From Nocardioides luteus (GTDB lineage Bacteria; Actinomycetota; Actinomycetes; Propionibacteriales; Nocardioidaceae): a DNA stretch of 64,000 nt. The translations under genes were made by a program, and so were the position numbers. Below are positions 1 to 8,975 of this stretch, one piece after another. Within the stretch, counting starts at the first letter, position 1. Each line of letters begins with the position of its first letter. Location: positions 4,828,501 to 4,892,500 of the forward strand of contig NZ_JADOVJ010000001.1 in the NCBI RefSeq assembly GCF_015752315.1, given 5' to 3'. The notes under the pieces are model-generated. The model was not told the origin of the DNA. It ran no database searches and saw nothing but the letters and a program-made list of their open reading frames with translations.

Positions 1-592
<592 letters not shown>

Positions 593-686
593 ATCGCCTC
601 CCATTGTCCCCGAGGGCGGTGAGGCGGCCTGCATCGCGGCGGCCATCCAGTGGCACACCGAGCGGACGAAGAGCCCCTGACCTGCC

Positions 687-692
687 TAGACT
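687..692 (+). promoter_or_regulatory. -10 box of probable leaderless promoter
   Basis: TAGACT is followed by seven bases and then the ATG of the tandem TetR gene at 700. No ribosome-binding site is visible, so transcription probably starts at or next to the ATG. Confidence 0.45.
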
Positions 693-699
693 GCGTGCA

Positions 700-1962
700 A
701 TGGTCGAGAAGACGCTCCGCGAGCACACCCACGGCTCGCGTCAGATGATCCTCGAAGCAGCGCTCCGCCTGGCGGCCGAGCGCGGCTATGTCGGCACGAC
801 GATGGCGCTGGTCCGGCGCGCGACCGGCCTCCCGCCGTCCTCCCTCTACTGGCACTTCCCCAACAAGGATCAGCTTCTCGCCGACGCGCTCGAGCACGGC
901 TACACCCGCTGGCACCGGGCCGTGCCCCGATGGGAGGAGACGCCCAGGAAGGGCGACCTGCGCGAAGGGCTGCTGGCCAACCTGCGGCGTACGACCTCGG
1001 ACACCCGCGACGCCAACGCCGACTGGTGGCGGATGGGCCTGATGCTCGCCCTCGAGTCCGGACCGACGGTCGGCGACGGCCCCCGTCAGCGCTTCCTCCA
1101 GATCCGCACGCAGACGCTGGCCGGCTTCGAGCTGTGGTGGTCCGGGGCGGTCGACCTTCCGCCCGCCCACATCGAGACCCTCGCGCGGCTGACCCTCGCC
1201 GCCCACGACGGCCTCTTCATCCACGTCCAGACCGATGCGTACGCCGCGCTCGACCCGCTCCGGCAGCGGCTCGCCGACGGACTGGCCGAGGTCGCGGACC
1301 ACCTTCGGAAGCAGGACCCCGCGGCCGTCCCGGAGGACGTGGACCTGCCGCCGGCGACCTTCGAGGGCAGGAGCAGCAGCCGCGAGAAGCTCGTCGCGGC
1401 CGCGCTGGAGGTCGCTGCGGAGAGCGGCTACGAGGGCGCCTCGATCAGCCGGATCTGCGCCGCGGCGAAGCTGCCGGCCTCCTCGGTCTACTGGCACTTC
1501 GCGAACAAGGACGACCTGTTCTCGGCCGCGGTGGACGACTCCTACCGCGCCTGGAGCAGCGCCCAGTCCTCGTGGCTGCCGCCGAGCGCCGACTGCGACT
1601 GGTCGACCGAGCTCCCCCGGATGCTGAAGCCGCTGGTGGCCAGCCTCCGCCGGCTGCCGCCGTTCCTGCGGATCGGCCTGATGCTGGTGCTTCCCAAACG
1701 CCCCGAGCCGCTGCCCGGTCGCGACCGTTTCCTCGCCGTACGCCTCCAGTCGCGCGCCGACTTCGCCGGCTGGTTCCGCGGAGCCCTCGGCGACGACGCG
1801 GCGGAGCATGCCGAGGAGATGGCCTCGCTAGTGCTCGTGATCGCAGACGGACTCCTCTTCGCCGAGGCGCTCGACAGCGCCGACATGCCACCGGCCACGA
1901 CCTCGGACCTGCTGGCGCGACTGGTCACGGCAACGCCGATTCATGCACAGATGAGCCACTGA
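700..1962 (+). CDS. Tandem TetR-type regulator (two TetR units in one chain)
   Basis: A 420-residue regulator with two complete TetR-like units. Unit one has an N-terminal HTH (residues about 13-60, ending SSLYWHFPNKDQLL); unit two repeats it at about 225-275, ending SSVYWHFANKDDLF. Each HTH is followed by its own helical ligand/dimerisation region, so length is about twice a normal TetR protein. The frame is also open upstream to 604, but the ATG at 700 sits seven bases after TAGACT and starts just before the first HTH, so I chose it. It is divergent from the ABC-F gene and may control it. The effector is unknown. Such a chain could act as an intramolecular pseudo-dimer. Confidence 0.85.
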   Translation: MVEKTLREHTHGSRQMILEAALRLAAERGYVGTTMALVRRATGLPPSSLYWHFPNKDQLLADALEHGYTRWHRAVPRWEETPRKGDLREGLLANLRRTTSDTRDANADWWRMGLMLALESGPTVGDGPRQRFLQIRTQTLAGFELWWSGAVDLPPAHIETLARLTLAAHDGLFIHVQTDAYAALDPLRQRLADGLAEVADHLRKQDPAAVPEDVDLPPATFEGRSSSREKLVAAALEVAAESGYEGASISRICAAAKLPASSVYWHFANKDDLFSAAVDDSYRAWSSAQSSWLPPSADCDWSTELPRMLKPLVASLRRLPPFLRIGLMLVLPKRPEPLPGRDRFLAVRLQSRADFAGWFRGALGDDAAEHAEEMASLVLVIADGLLFAEALDSADMPPATTSDLLARLVTATPIHAQMSH

Positions 1963-2090
1963 GCTACTACCGTAGACCCACAGAGGGTTTACGAGGCTAA
2001 CGGTCGAAAACGCATCGAAATGGGTGCTGTGTCATCTATTTCCGCAGGTCAGGAATGAGATTTATCCAACATTTCCGCCACAACCTCCGG

Positions 2091-2117
2091 AACGATCGTT
2101 ACAGTGACTGCTGTCAC
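2091..2117. promoter_or_regulatory. Candidate operator pair upstream of the IclR gene
   Basis: Two adjoining palindromes lie 67-93 bases before the IclR start: AACGATCGTT (2091-2100) and GTGAC-TGCT-GTCAC (2104-2117). Their position fits autoregulation by the IclR protein, which is an inference. The rest of 1963-2183 shows nothing else I can name. Confidence 0.35.
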
Positions 2118-2183
2118 AGAGAGTCGGGGCCACCAGATCCCCCCATCGCGGTGTGTCTTCGACTCAGTAAAGGAGATCCCCCC

Positions 2184-2996
2184 ATGAGCGTCTCTGCTAT
2201 CCCCACCCTGGCTAGTCAGCACGACCATGAAGGCGCCCCGAGGACGACCTCCTCGGCGACCCCGTCTGCGACGAAGGCCCTCCAGATCCTGGAGGCATTT
2301 CTCGGAGCCGGCCCGAAGCTCGGTGTCAGCGAGATCGCACGCACCGCGGGCCTACCCAAGTCGACCGCCTTCCGCCTCCTGCGTCACCTCGAGCAGAGCG
2401 GATACGTGGAGCGCACCGGCCGGCACTACGTGCTCGGACGTCGCCTCTTCGAGCTCGGCAACGCGGTGCAGATCTGCCGCCCGCAGGGCATCCGCGAGAC
2501 GGCGATGCCGCATCTGGCCGAGCTCTACGTGGCCACCGGCAAGACCGTCCACCTCGCCATCCTCGAGGGCACCGACATCGTCATCCTGGAGAAGATCACC
2601 GGACGCGGTGGCATCCAGCCTGATACGTACGTCGGCGGGCGAGCGCCCGCAGCCTGCTCCGCCCTCGGCAAGGCGATCCTCTCCTTCAGCGACCGCAACC
2701 ACATCGCGGCCGTGCTGGAGTCGGGCCTGGTGAGGCGCACCCGCCACTCGCACGGCGACCCGGCGAAGTTCCTCGCCGAGCTCCGCCGCGCCAACAGCGA
2801 GCGCATCGCCTTCGACCGCGAGGAGGCCCAGCTCGGCATCGTCTGCGCCGCGGTCCCGATCATGATCGAAGGCCGTGCGATCGCTGCCGTCTCCGTCTCC
2901 GGCAGCGCCGCCGGGTTCAACGCCGCCAGCATCACCCGACACCTGCGCCGCGCCGCCGCCGCGATCTCCGACGAGGTCGTCTCCAGCGCCGCCTGA
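2184..2996 (+). CDS. IclR-family transcriptional regulator
   Basis: A 270-residue DNA-binding regulator. A winged HTH occupies about residues 30-90 (ALQILEAFL, then VSEIARTAGLPKSTAFRLLRHLEQSGYV). The C-terminal two thirds is the IclR effector domain, with the conserved run GRAPAACSALGKAIL and a late QLGIVCAAVPI segment. The ATG at 2184 has AAAGGAG nine bases upstream. An in-frame ATG at 2055 would add 43 residues of poor composition and is rejected. Neighbours are unrelated housekeeping genes, so the regulated pathway cannot be named. IclR proteins often control aromatic or carboxylate catabolism. Confidence 0.9.
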   Translation: MSVSAIPTLASQHDHEGAPRTTSSATPSATKALQILEAFLGAGPKLGVSEIARTAGLPKSTAFRLLRHLEQSGYVERTGRHYVLGRRLFELGNAVQICRPQGIRETAMPHLAELYVATGKTVHLAILEGTDIVILEKITGRGGIQPDTYVGGRAPAACSALGKAILSFSDRNHIAAVLESGLVRRTRHSHGDPAKFLAELRRANSERIAFDREEAQLGIVCAAVPIMIEGRAIAAVSVSGSAAGFNAASITRHLRRAAAAISDEVVSSAA

Positions 2997-3000
2997 CCTC

Positions 3001-3115
3001 GGCCGAGGCGTCACGTACGTCGGCCGAGGCGTCGGCTAGGTCGGTCGAGGCGTCATGCGCTGACGTCTCGACCTGCCTACCTGACGTCTCGGCCGACGCG
3101 GCTGACGTCTCGGCA
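3001..3115. repeat. 21-bp-periodic giant palindrome between convergent genes
   Basis: Three copies of a 13-mer (GGCCGAGGCGTCA and close variants) start at 3001, 3022 and 3043. Three reverse-complement copies (TGACGTCTCGGCC type) start at 3061, 3082 and 3103. All six units are symmetric about position 3058, with exact 21-bp spacing. The inner pair forms a 13-bp hairpin with a 5-nt loop. The array fills the space between the IclR stop and the ispE stop, so it probably works as a bidirectional terminator, but its regularity goes beyond a usual terminator. Confidence 0.8.
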
Positions 3116-3123
3116 GGGTCGGG

Positions 3124-4026
3124 TCAATAGGTGACCACGTGGGCGCCGGCGACCGGGCCCGGGGCGGTCCAGACGCGGTCGTAGTCCTTGGCCTGCATCG
3201 CTCCGGCGACCTCGCGGGCATGGGCGGCGTCGCGGCAGAGCAACAGGATGGTCGGGCCGGAACCGGAGAGCTGGACGGCCAGTGCGCCGGCCTCCTCGCC
3301 GTCGGCGAAGGTATGGGCGAGGTCGGGACGCAGCGCGAGCGCCGGGGCCTGCAGGTCGTTGGTGAGCGCCTCGGCGAGGAGGTCGGGGTCGCCCTTCTCC
3401 AGCGCCATGAGCAGGCGCTCGGGCACCTGCGGGTCGCCGATCTCGGTACCGGCGTGCTCGTCGAACGCGCGGTAGACCGACGGCGTCGAGAGCCCCTGCT
3501 CGTTGCCGACCGCGACCCACCACCAGGCGCCGTTGTCGGTGACCGGCTCGACGATCTCGCCGCGGCCACCGCCGACGGCGGTCGCGCCGATGAGCGCGAA
3601 TGGTACGTCGGAGCCCAGCTGCCCGGCCAGAGCCAGCAGATCCTCGTCGGAGGTCTCCAGCGACCACAGGCGGTCGAGGGCGACGAGCGTCGCGGCGGCG
3701 TCGGCCGAACCGCCGGCGAGGCCGCCGGCGACCGGGATGCCCTTGTGGATCTCGATCCTCGCCGCCTTGTCGACGCCATGGTGGGCGGTGAGAGCCTTGC
3801 CGGCCCGCACGACGATGTTGTCGTCGCCGGTCGGGACCTCCCCGAGCGCGATGTGGTCCTCAGCGGTGACCGCGACCTGCCACTCGTCGGCCTCGCTCAC
3901 GGTGACGTCGTCATAGAGCCCGATCGCGTGGTAGACGGTCGCCAGCGGGTGGTACCCGTCCTCGCGGACAGGGCCCACGCCGAGGTGCAGGTTGAACTTC
4001 GCGGCCGCACGGACGGTGATCGTCAT
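3124..4026 (-). CDS. ispE: 4-diphosphocytidyl-2-C-methyl-D-erythritol kinase
   Basis: GHMP kinase that phosphorylates CDP-methylerythritol in the non-mevalonate isoprenoid pathway, in the cytoplasm. The 300 residues match the usual size. N-terminal [14 protein letters not shown] carries the catalytic lysine and asparagine typical of IspE, and the ATP-binding GHMP motif is [15 protein letters not shown] near residue 95. A glycine-rich [11 protein letters not shown] lies near the C-terminus. Its ATG overlaps the rsmA stop by four bases (ATGA), so the two are translationally coupled. The order rpfB-rsmA-ispE is conserved across Actinobacteria. Confidence 0.96.
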   Translation of the reverse strand: MTITVRAAAKFNLHLGVGPVREDGYHPLATVYHAIGLYDDVTVSEADEWQVAVTAEDHIALGEVPTGDDNIVVRAGKALTAHHGVDKAARIEIHKGIPVAGGLAGGSADAAATLVALDRLWSLETSDEDLLALAGQLGSDVPFALIGATAVGGGRGEIVEPVTDNGAWWWVAVGNEQGLSTPSVYRAFDEHAGTEIGDPQVPERLLMALEKGDPDLLAEALTNDLQAPALALRPDLAHTFADGEEAGALAVQLSGSGPTILLLCRDAAHAREVAGAMQAKDYDRVWTAPGPVAGAHVVTY

Positions 4027-4892
4027 GAGGGAACCTTCTGGAGCGATTCGGTGATGCGTACGAAGTCCGCGATGGTCAGCGACTCCCCACGCGCCAGCGG
4101 GTCGATGCCGGCCGCGACGAGCGCCTTCTCGGCCGCGTCGGCGGAGCCGGCCAGCGGCTTGAGTACGCCGCGCAGCGCCTTGCGACGCTGCGCGAACGCG
4201 GCGTCGACGACCGCGAAGACCTCTTCGCGGGAGACCGCCGTCGACGGCGGCTCGCGGTGGCTCCAGTAGACGAGACCGGAGTCGACGTTGGGGGCCGGCC
4301 AGAAGACGTTGCGGCCGATCGCTCCGGCGCGGCGTACGTCGGCGTACCAGGCAGCCTTGACGGACGGGACGCCGTAGACCTTGGAGCCGGGCTTGGCGGC
4401 CAGCCGGTCGGCGACCTCGGCCTGCACCATGACCAGCCCGTGGCGCAACGACGGCAGCAGGGACATCAGGTGCAGCAGGACCGGGACCGAGACGTTGTAG
4501 GGCAGGTTGGCGACCAAGGCCGTGGGCGGCGGGCCGGGGACGGAGTCGACGCGGAGGGCGTCGGCGCGGATCAGGCTGAAGGCGTCGGCCTGGTCAGGGG
4601 CGTACTCCTCGATGGTCCGCGGCAGCCGCTCGGCCAGGACCTCGTCGATCTCGATCGCGGTGACCTTCGCGCCCGTCTCGAGGATGGCGAGGGTGAGCGA
4701 CCCCAGGCCGGGGCCGACCTCCACGACGACATCGGAGGCGTCGACGCCGGACTCGCGCACGATCCGGCGCACGGTGTTGGCGTCGATGACGAAGTTCTGA
4801 CCGCGCTGCTTGGTCGGGCGCAGATCGAGCTCGGATGCGAGCGACCGCACCTCCGCCGGGCCCAACAGGCGCGGCGGGGTGCGGTCGGTCAT
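4023..4892 (-). CDS. rsmA: 16S rRNA adenine(1518/1519)-N6 dimethyltransferase
   Basis: RsmA/KsgA makes the four methyl groups on the two adjacent adenines of the 3' end of 16S rRNA, using SAM. The 289 residues carry [10 protein letters not shown] at about 28, SAM motif [12 protein letters not shown] at about 57, and the catalytic [12 protein letters not shown] motif at about 130. It overlaps ispE by four bases. The start at 4892 lies six bases after TAGTCT on the same strand, so the gene may have its own leaderless promoter besides read-through from rpfB. Confidence 0.96.
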   Translation of the reverse strand: MTDRTPPRLLGPAEVRSLASELDLRPTKQRGQNFVIDANTVRRIVRESGVDASDVVVEVGPGLGSLTLAILETGAKVTAIEIDEVLAERLPRTIEEYAPDQADAFSLIRADALRVDSVPGPPPTALVANLPYNVSVPVLLHLMSLLPSLRHGLVMVQAEVADRLAAKPGSKVYGVPSVKAAWYADVRRAGAIGRNVFWPAPNVDSGLVYWSHREPPSTAVSREEVFAVVDAAFAQRRKALRGVLKPLAGSADAAEKALVAAGIDPLARGESLTIADFVRITESLQKVPS

Positions 4893-4898
4893 GGGTAC

Positions 4899-4904
4899 AG
4901 ACTA
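4899..4904 (-). promoter_or_regulatory. -10 box of probable leaderless promoter of rsmA
   Basis: On the minus strand TAGTCT is followed by six bases and then the rsmA ATG. No Shine-Dalgarno sequence is visible. Confidence 0.35.
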
Positions 4905-4926
4905 TGGCCCGAAGGCCGAAACAGCC

Positions 4927-6117
4927 CTACTGCGGCAGACCGAGCTGCTGCGAGCAGTGCGGCCAGGAGCCGTAGCCACCGTTGGCGTCGCGGACCTTCG
5001 TCGCGATCGCGATCTGGGCCTCACGGCTGTTCTCGTGCGGGTAGCCCGAGCCGCCGTAGGCCTGCCAGGTCTGCAGGTTGAACTGCAGACCGCCGTAGTA
5101 GCCGTTGCCGGTGTTGGTCGCCCAGTTGCCACCGGACTCGCACTGCGCGAGCTGGTCCCAGACGGTGCTGCCACCGGCGAAGTTGGCCGCCGGGGCCTCC
5201 TTCTCCTTGGTGCCGACCTTGACGATGCGCGGCTCGGCCTCCTCGATCACGTTCTGCTCGAGGACCTTCTTGGAGACGGCCCGGCCGTTCTTGTAGAAGA
5301 CGCGGTAGGTCACCGAACGGAGACCGTCGGAGCCTTCCTCGACGACCTCGGTCTCGCCCTCGTACATCGACGAGTCCTCGCGCTCCTCGACCGGCGCCTC
5401 GACCTTCTCGCGGGCGACCTTCTGGATCTTGGCGGAGAAGTCGGTGAAGACGATCTTCTGACCGGTCTTCAGGGCCTTGTCGGAGGCCGGGGAGACCTTG
5501 TCCCGGCGTTCGAGCTCGACACCGAGGTCCTCGAGCGCGTCGCCGACGGTCAGCGCGGTCACGCTGACCTTCGTGGTCTTCTTCCCGGCCAGCGCGACCG
5601 TGACGGTCTTCGGCGTGATGACGTCGAGCGACATCCCGTCGCGGCCGATGTAGGCACCGCGGCTGGTCGAGAGCTCGGCCCGGTCGTAGTCACGGCCGAG
5701 CTCGGCGAGAGCCCCGCCCACGGTCGTGGCGGTCACCCAGTGGTCCTGGGACTTGCCGTCGACCTCGAGGCTCAGCTGCCGGGCATAGCGGACGCTGATG
5801 GCGCTGCCGTCCTCGACCTCGGTGTCGACCGACGGGGCGACGGCGTCACGGTCGCCGATCTCGATGCCTTGCGCCTCGAGGACCTCTCCGACGGTGTCGG
5901 CGTGGACGCTGACGTCCTTGGCCTTGCCGTCGACCGAGAGGATGACGTCGGTCTGGGAGGACTTGACCCCGTATGCGGTGCCGCCTGCGGCGACGACTGC
6001 GGCGGCGAGTCCGCCGACCAACAGGGCCTTACGGCGACGGGTGGATGCGATGTTACGAACCCATGAGGTGGTGCTGCTGACGGGCACAATGCTCCGATGT
6101 TCGTGCTCCCCGGGCAC
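4927..6117 (-). CDS. rpfB: Resuscitation-promoting factor RpfB
   Basis: Cell-wall-associated muralytic transglycosylase that promotes regrowth of dormant actinobacteria. Domain order in the 396 residues: cytoplasmic stub, signal anchor (about 30-50, ALLVGGLAAAVVAAGG), three DUF348 repeats (about 55-230), a G5 domain (about 235-315) and a C-terminal Rpf domain with WDQLAQCESGGNW, whose Glu is catalytic, then YYGGLQF and WPHCSQQ. This order is that of RpfB rather than of the short Rpfs. The GTG at 6117 is the longest start. A GTG at 6087 with GGAG close upstream is an alternative. Upstream on the same strand tatD would be expected directly, but a protease gene intervenes. Confidence 0.95.
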   Translation of the reverse strand: MPGEHEHRSIVPVSSTTSWVRNIASTRRRKALLVGGLAAAVVAAGGTAYGVKSSQTDVILSVDGKAKDVSVHADTVGEVLEAQGIEIGDRDAVAPSVDTEVEDGSAISVRYARQLSLEVDGKSQDHWVTATTVGGALAELGRDYDRAELSTSRGAYIGRDGMSLDVITPKTVTVALAGKKTTKVSVTALTVGDALEDLGVELERRDKVSPASDKALKTGQKIVFTDFSAKIQKVAREKVEAPVEEREDSSMYEGETEVVEEGSDGLRSVTYRVFYKNGRAVSKKVLEQNVIEEAEPRIVKVGTKEKEAPAANFAGGSTVWDQLAQCESGGNWATNTGNGYYGGLQFNLQTWQAYGGSGYPHENSREAQIAIATKVRDANGGYGSWPHCSQQLGLPQ

Positions 6118-6567
6118 GGGCGCACGGTGTTGCGAGATCTGGTGATCTACGCGCTGAGGCCCACCCCCAACACCGTCCGGATCTATCCCGACCCCGGCTT
6201 TCTCGCCGGACAGCGGAACAAATGCGGGCGGTCAAATGCAAGTCCTGTGCCCGCTCCGCAGGCAATATCAAGCATGCAATCTTGGCATCAAATGAGTGCC
6301 AGAGCGCCCTGTCAATACCTGTCGTAGCGAATGACAGCCGTGCGATTCATCACGTCGAAATCGCAGGTCAAGCGGGCTGATCACGGTCGCTGTCGTAATC
6401 CCGCCACGAAATATCGGGCCCACTGGCCAATAGGCGACAAATCCTTTACAGGTAACTCCGTTGCTTGGTGTTGTACTCCGAAGCCATCTCTGTCGTGATG
6501 GCCCGTCGTGCCGGTCAGTTCTCGGGGAAGGCAGATGTGCGCGATGTCACCAGACTCCGGAGGAACG
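6118..6567. other. 450-bp divergent intergenic region, rpfB / M6 protease
   Basis: No coding region can be supported here, and it is less GC-rich than its flanks. It holds the rpfB promoter (separate entry) and a roughly 160-nt untranslated leader before rpfB. I looked in that leader for the ydaO-type cyclic di-AMP riboswitch often found before actinobacterial rpf genes and did not recognise its conserved blocks. On the plus strand TTTACA near 6444 could be a -35 element for the protease, but no good -10 follows at normal spacing. Confidence 0.5.
6287..6315 (-). promoter_or_regulatory. Sigma70-type promoter of rpfB
   Basis: On the minus strand, TTGACA (6310-6315) is a perfect -35 hexamer. 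After a 17-base spacer comes TTTGAT (6287-6292) as -10. The predicted start near 6280 leaves a leader of about 160 nt before rpfB. Confidence 0.6.
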
Positions 6568-8898
6568 ATGAACAAGCGCGTTTTCAGCGCCCTCGCCGCA
6601 GTTGCGGTCGTGGGAGTGACGCCGGTTGTCCTCTCCCCCTCGACGGCCACCGCCGCCGAGGAGACCAGGACCCCGGCTTCCGCCAGCGTGAAGCAGAAGA
6701 TCGACAACAAGCCCGATGCACTCCACACCAAGCGCACCGAGCTGAAGCAGGCCGCTGCCGAGGCCCTCGCCACGGGTGAGAAGAAGACCGTCACCAAGAA
6801 CGGCAGTGAAGTCGTCAAGATGGGCAAGGGCGACAACACCCGCTGGGTCGAGCACCAGCCGACCGAGAAGTCCCAGCTGCTCAGCTTCCTGGTGGAGTTC
6901 GGCGAGGGCGGCAACCCGGCGTTCCCCGACAACACCTCGGGCCCGCTCCACAACGAGATCGAGGCTCCGGAGGATGGCGACAACTCCACCTACTGGGAGT
7001 CCGACTTCTCGCGGGCCCACTACCAGGACATGTTCTTCAACGAGGACGCGCACGCTGAGTCCTTCCACAACGTCTACAAGGAGATGTCGAGCGGCCGCTT
7101 CGACCTCCAGGGTGACACCAGCGACTGGGTGAAGCTCCCGCACGCCGCGTCCTACTACCAGAGCGAGACCGGCGACGAGACCGCCAGCTCGATGAAGAAC
7201 TTCATCCAGGACAGCGCCAACGCCTGGTACGACGCCCAGAAGGCCGCCGGCAAGACCGACGCCGAGATCGTGTCCTACCTGAAGGACTACGACATCTGGG
7301 ACCGCTACGACATCGACGGTGACGGCAACTTCAACGAGGCCGACGGCTACATCGACCACTTCCAGGCGATCCACTCCGGCGAGGGCGAGGAGGCCGGCGC
7401 CGACCCGTGGGCCATCTGGTCGCACCGCTGGGCCGCGAACGCCTCCGGCTCCGACGGTCCGGCGAACTTCCCGAAGGTCGGCGGCGTGCAGATCGGCAAC
7501 ACCGACATCTGGATCCGTGACTACACCACGGAGCCGGAGAACGGCGGCCTGGGCGTCTTCGCGCACGAGTTCGGCCACGACCTCGGTCTGCCGGACTTCT
7601 ACGACACCGCCGGCGGCGAGAACGGCACCGGCTTCTGGACCCTGATGAGCTCCGGCTCGTGGCTGGGTCACGGTGACGGCGCGATCGGCACCACCCCGAA
7701 CCACATGGGTGCCCCGGAGAAGCTCTTCCTCGGCTGGCTCAACTACGACACCGTCGAGGCCGGCACCGCCAAGAAGCTCGCGCTCGGCCCGTCGTACCAC
7801 GACACCGGCGCCAAGACGCCGCAGGCGCTGATCGTCAACCTGCCCGACGGCGAGAAGACGTACGACGCCGGCGACGGTTCCTCCGGGCGCTCGTTCCTCT
7901 ACTCGGGCAAGGGCGACGACCGTACGGCCACCGCTGTCAGCCCGTCGATCACCGTCCCCGCGGGCGGCACGCTGTCGGCGAAGGTGAAGTACGACCTCGA
8001 GGCGGAGTACGACTTCACCTTCCTGGAGGCCTCCACCGACGGCGGCACCACCTGGTCGACCCCGCTGGCGACGAACCTGTCCTCGGCCGAGTACAACAAC
8101 GGCATCCACGGCACCTCGGACAGCTCCTGCACCGGCAACTGCGCGACCAAGGACCCGGTCGAGTGGACCAACCTGACCGCTGACCTGTCCGCGTACGCCG
8201 GTCAGAACGTGAAGCTCCGCTTCCGCACCGCCAACGACGGTGGCCTGCACTACTACGGCTTCGCGATCGACGACCTGGCCGTCGGCTCGGCCTACACGAC
8301 CGACTTCTCGTCCTTCGACGGCTGGACGGTGAACAAGTACTTCGAGCTCACCGACGGCACCTACACCCTGCCGTACAAGCACTTCTACATCGCCGAGAAC
8401 CGGCAGTACAAGGGCTACGACAAGACGCTGGCCGAGGGTCCGTACAACTTCGGCTACGCCGTCACCGCGCCGGACAAGGTCGACCACTACCGCTACCAGG
8501 ACGGCCTGCTGGTCTGGTACCAGAACGGTCTCTACACCGACAACAACACCTCCGCCCACCCCGGTGGTGGCCAGGCACTGATCGTCGACGCCACGGCCGG
8601 CGTCCAGAAGTGGTCGAACGGCACCCTGTCCCGTAACCGGATCCAGGGCTACGACTCGACCTTCGACGTGGACCGCACCAACGCGCTCCACCTCGAGAGC
8701 GAGATCGCCGGCGCTCCGAACAACGTCCTCGACATTCCGTCGCGGAAGGGTGTCACCACCTTCTTCGACAGCTCGGAGACGGCCTACTGGAACGCCGACA
8801 ACCCCCGCCACTCGACCAAGACGGCCGGTAGCGGCGTGAAGATCCAGGTGCTCTCCTCCGACGAGAGGGCCGGCATCATGAAGCTCAGCGTCTCCTGA
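6568..8898 (+). CDS. Secreted M6 family metalloprotease (immune inhibitor A type)
   Basis: Exported zinc metalloprotease of 776 residues. Signal peptide is residues 1-30 (MNKRVFSALAAVAVVGV...ATAAE), followed by a propeptide, then the M6 catalytic domain with HEFGHDLGLPD at residue 333 (two His and Glu of the zinc site) and a later Met-turn-like WTLMSSGSW. Residues about 450-776 form beta-rich modules like those of InhA, including a glycan-binding-like FDGWTVNKYFEL region. GGAGG five bases before ATG 6568 decides the start; an in-frame ATG at 6508 is rejected because it precedes the signal peptide. The gene is plus-strand inside an otherwise minus-strand housekeeping run, which suggests insertion. 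Targets are unknown. Confidence 0.93.
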   Translation: MNKRVFSALAAVAVVGVTPVVLSPSTATAAEETRTPASASVKQKIDNKPDALHTKRTELKQAAAEALATGEKKTVTKNGSEVVKMGKGDNTRWVEHQPTEKSQLLSFLVEFGEGGNPAFPDNTSGPLHNEIEAPEDGDNSTYWESDFSRAHYQDMFFNEDAHAESFHNVYKEMSSGRFDLQGDTSDWVKLPHAASYYQSETGDETASSMKNFIQDSANAWYDAQKAAGKTDAEIVSYLKDYDIWDRYDIDGDGNFNEADGYIDHFQAIHSGEGEEAGADPWAIWSHRWAANASGSDGPANFPKVGGVQIGNTDIWIRDYTTEPENGGLGVFAHEFGHDLGLPDFYDTAGGENGTGFWTLMSSGSWLGHGDGAIGTTPNHMGAPEKLFLGWLNYDTVEAGTAKKLALGPSYHDTGAKTPQALIVNLPDGEKTYDAGDGSSGRSFLYSGKGDDRTATAVSPSITVPAGGTLSAKVKYDLEAEYDFTFLEASTDGGTTWSTPLATNLSSAEYNNGIHGTSDSSCTGNCATKDPVEWTNLTADLSAYAGQNVKLRFRTANDGGLHYYGFAIDDLAVGSAYTTDFSSFDGWTVNKYFELTDGTYTLPYKHFYIAENRQYKGYDKTLAEGPYNFGYAVTAPDKVDHYRYQDGLLVWYQNGLYTDNNTSAHPGGGQALIVDATAGVQKWSNGTLSRNRIQGYDSTFDVDRTNALHLESEIAGAPNNVLDIPSRKGVTTFFDSSETAYWNADNPRHSTKTAGSGVKIQVLSSDERAGIMKLSVS

Positions 8899-8916
8899 CC
8901 TGACTCAGCCGTGACA

Positions 8917-8948
8917 GAAGGGCCCGAGGCGATCGCCTCGGGCCCTTC
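8917..8948. terminator. Strong hairpin terminator, M6 protease / tatD
   Basis: A perfect 32-bp palindrome (16-bp arms, GAAGGGCCCGAGGCGA and complement) followed by TTCC. It lies 18 bases after the protease stop and 28 before the tatD stop, so it can serve both converging genes. Confidence 0.85.
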
Positions 8949-8975
8949 TTCCGTCTGCCGGTCAGCGTCCGGAGA

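Noticed and set aside
6118..6290. Possible ydaO-type cyclic di-AMP riboswitch in the rpfB leader
   Set aside because: Hairpins exist, but I could not match the conserved blocks of that riboswitch. A covariance-model search would decide.
6547..8811. A 754-codon minus-strand frame opposite the M6 protease
   Set aside because: It is a shadow of the protease gene: Val/Gly/Arg-rich, no domain, no promoter or ribosome-binding site.
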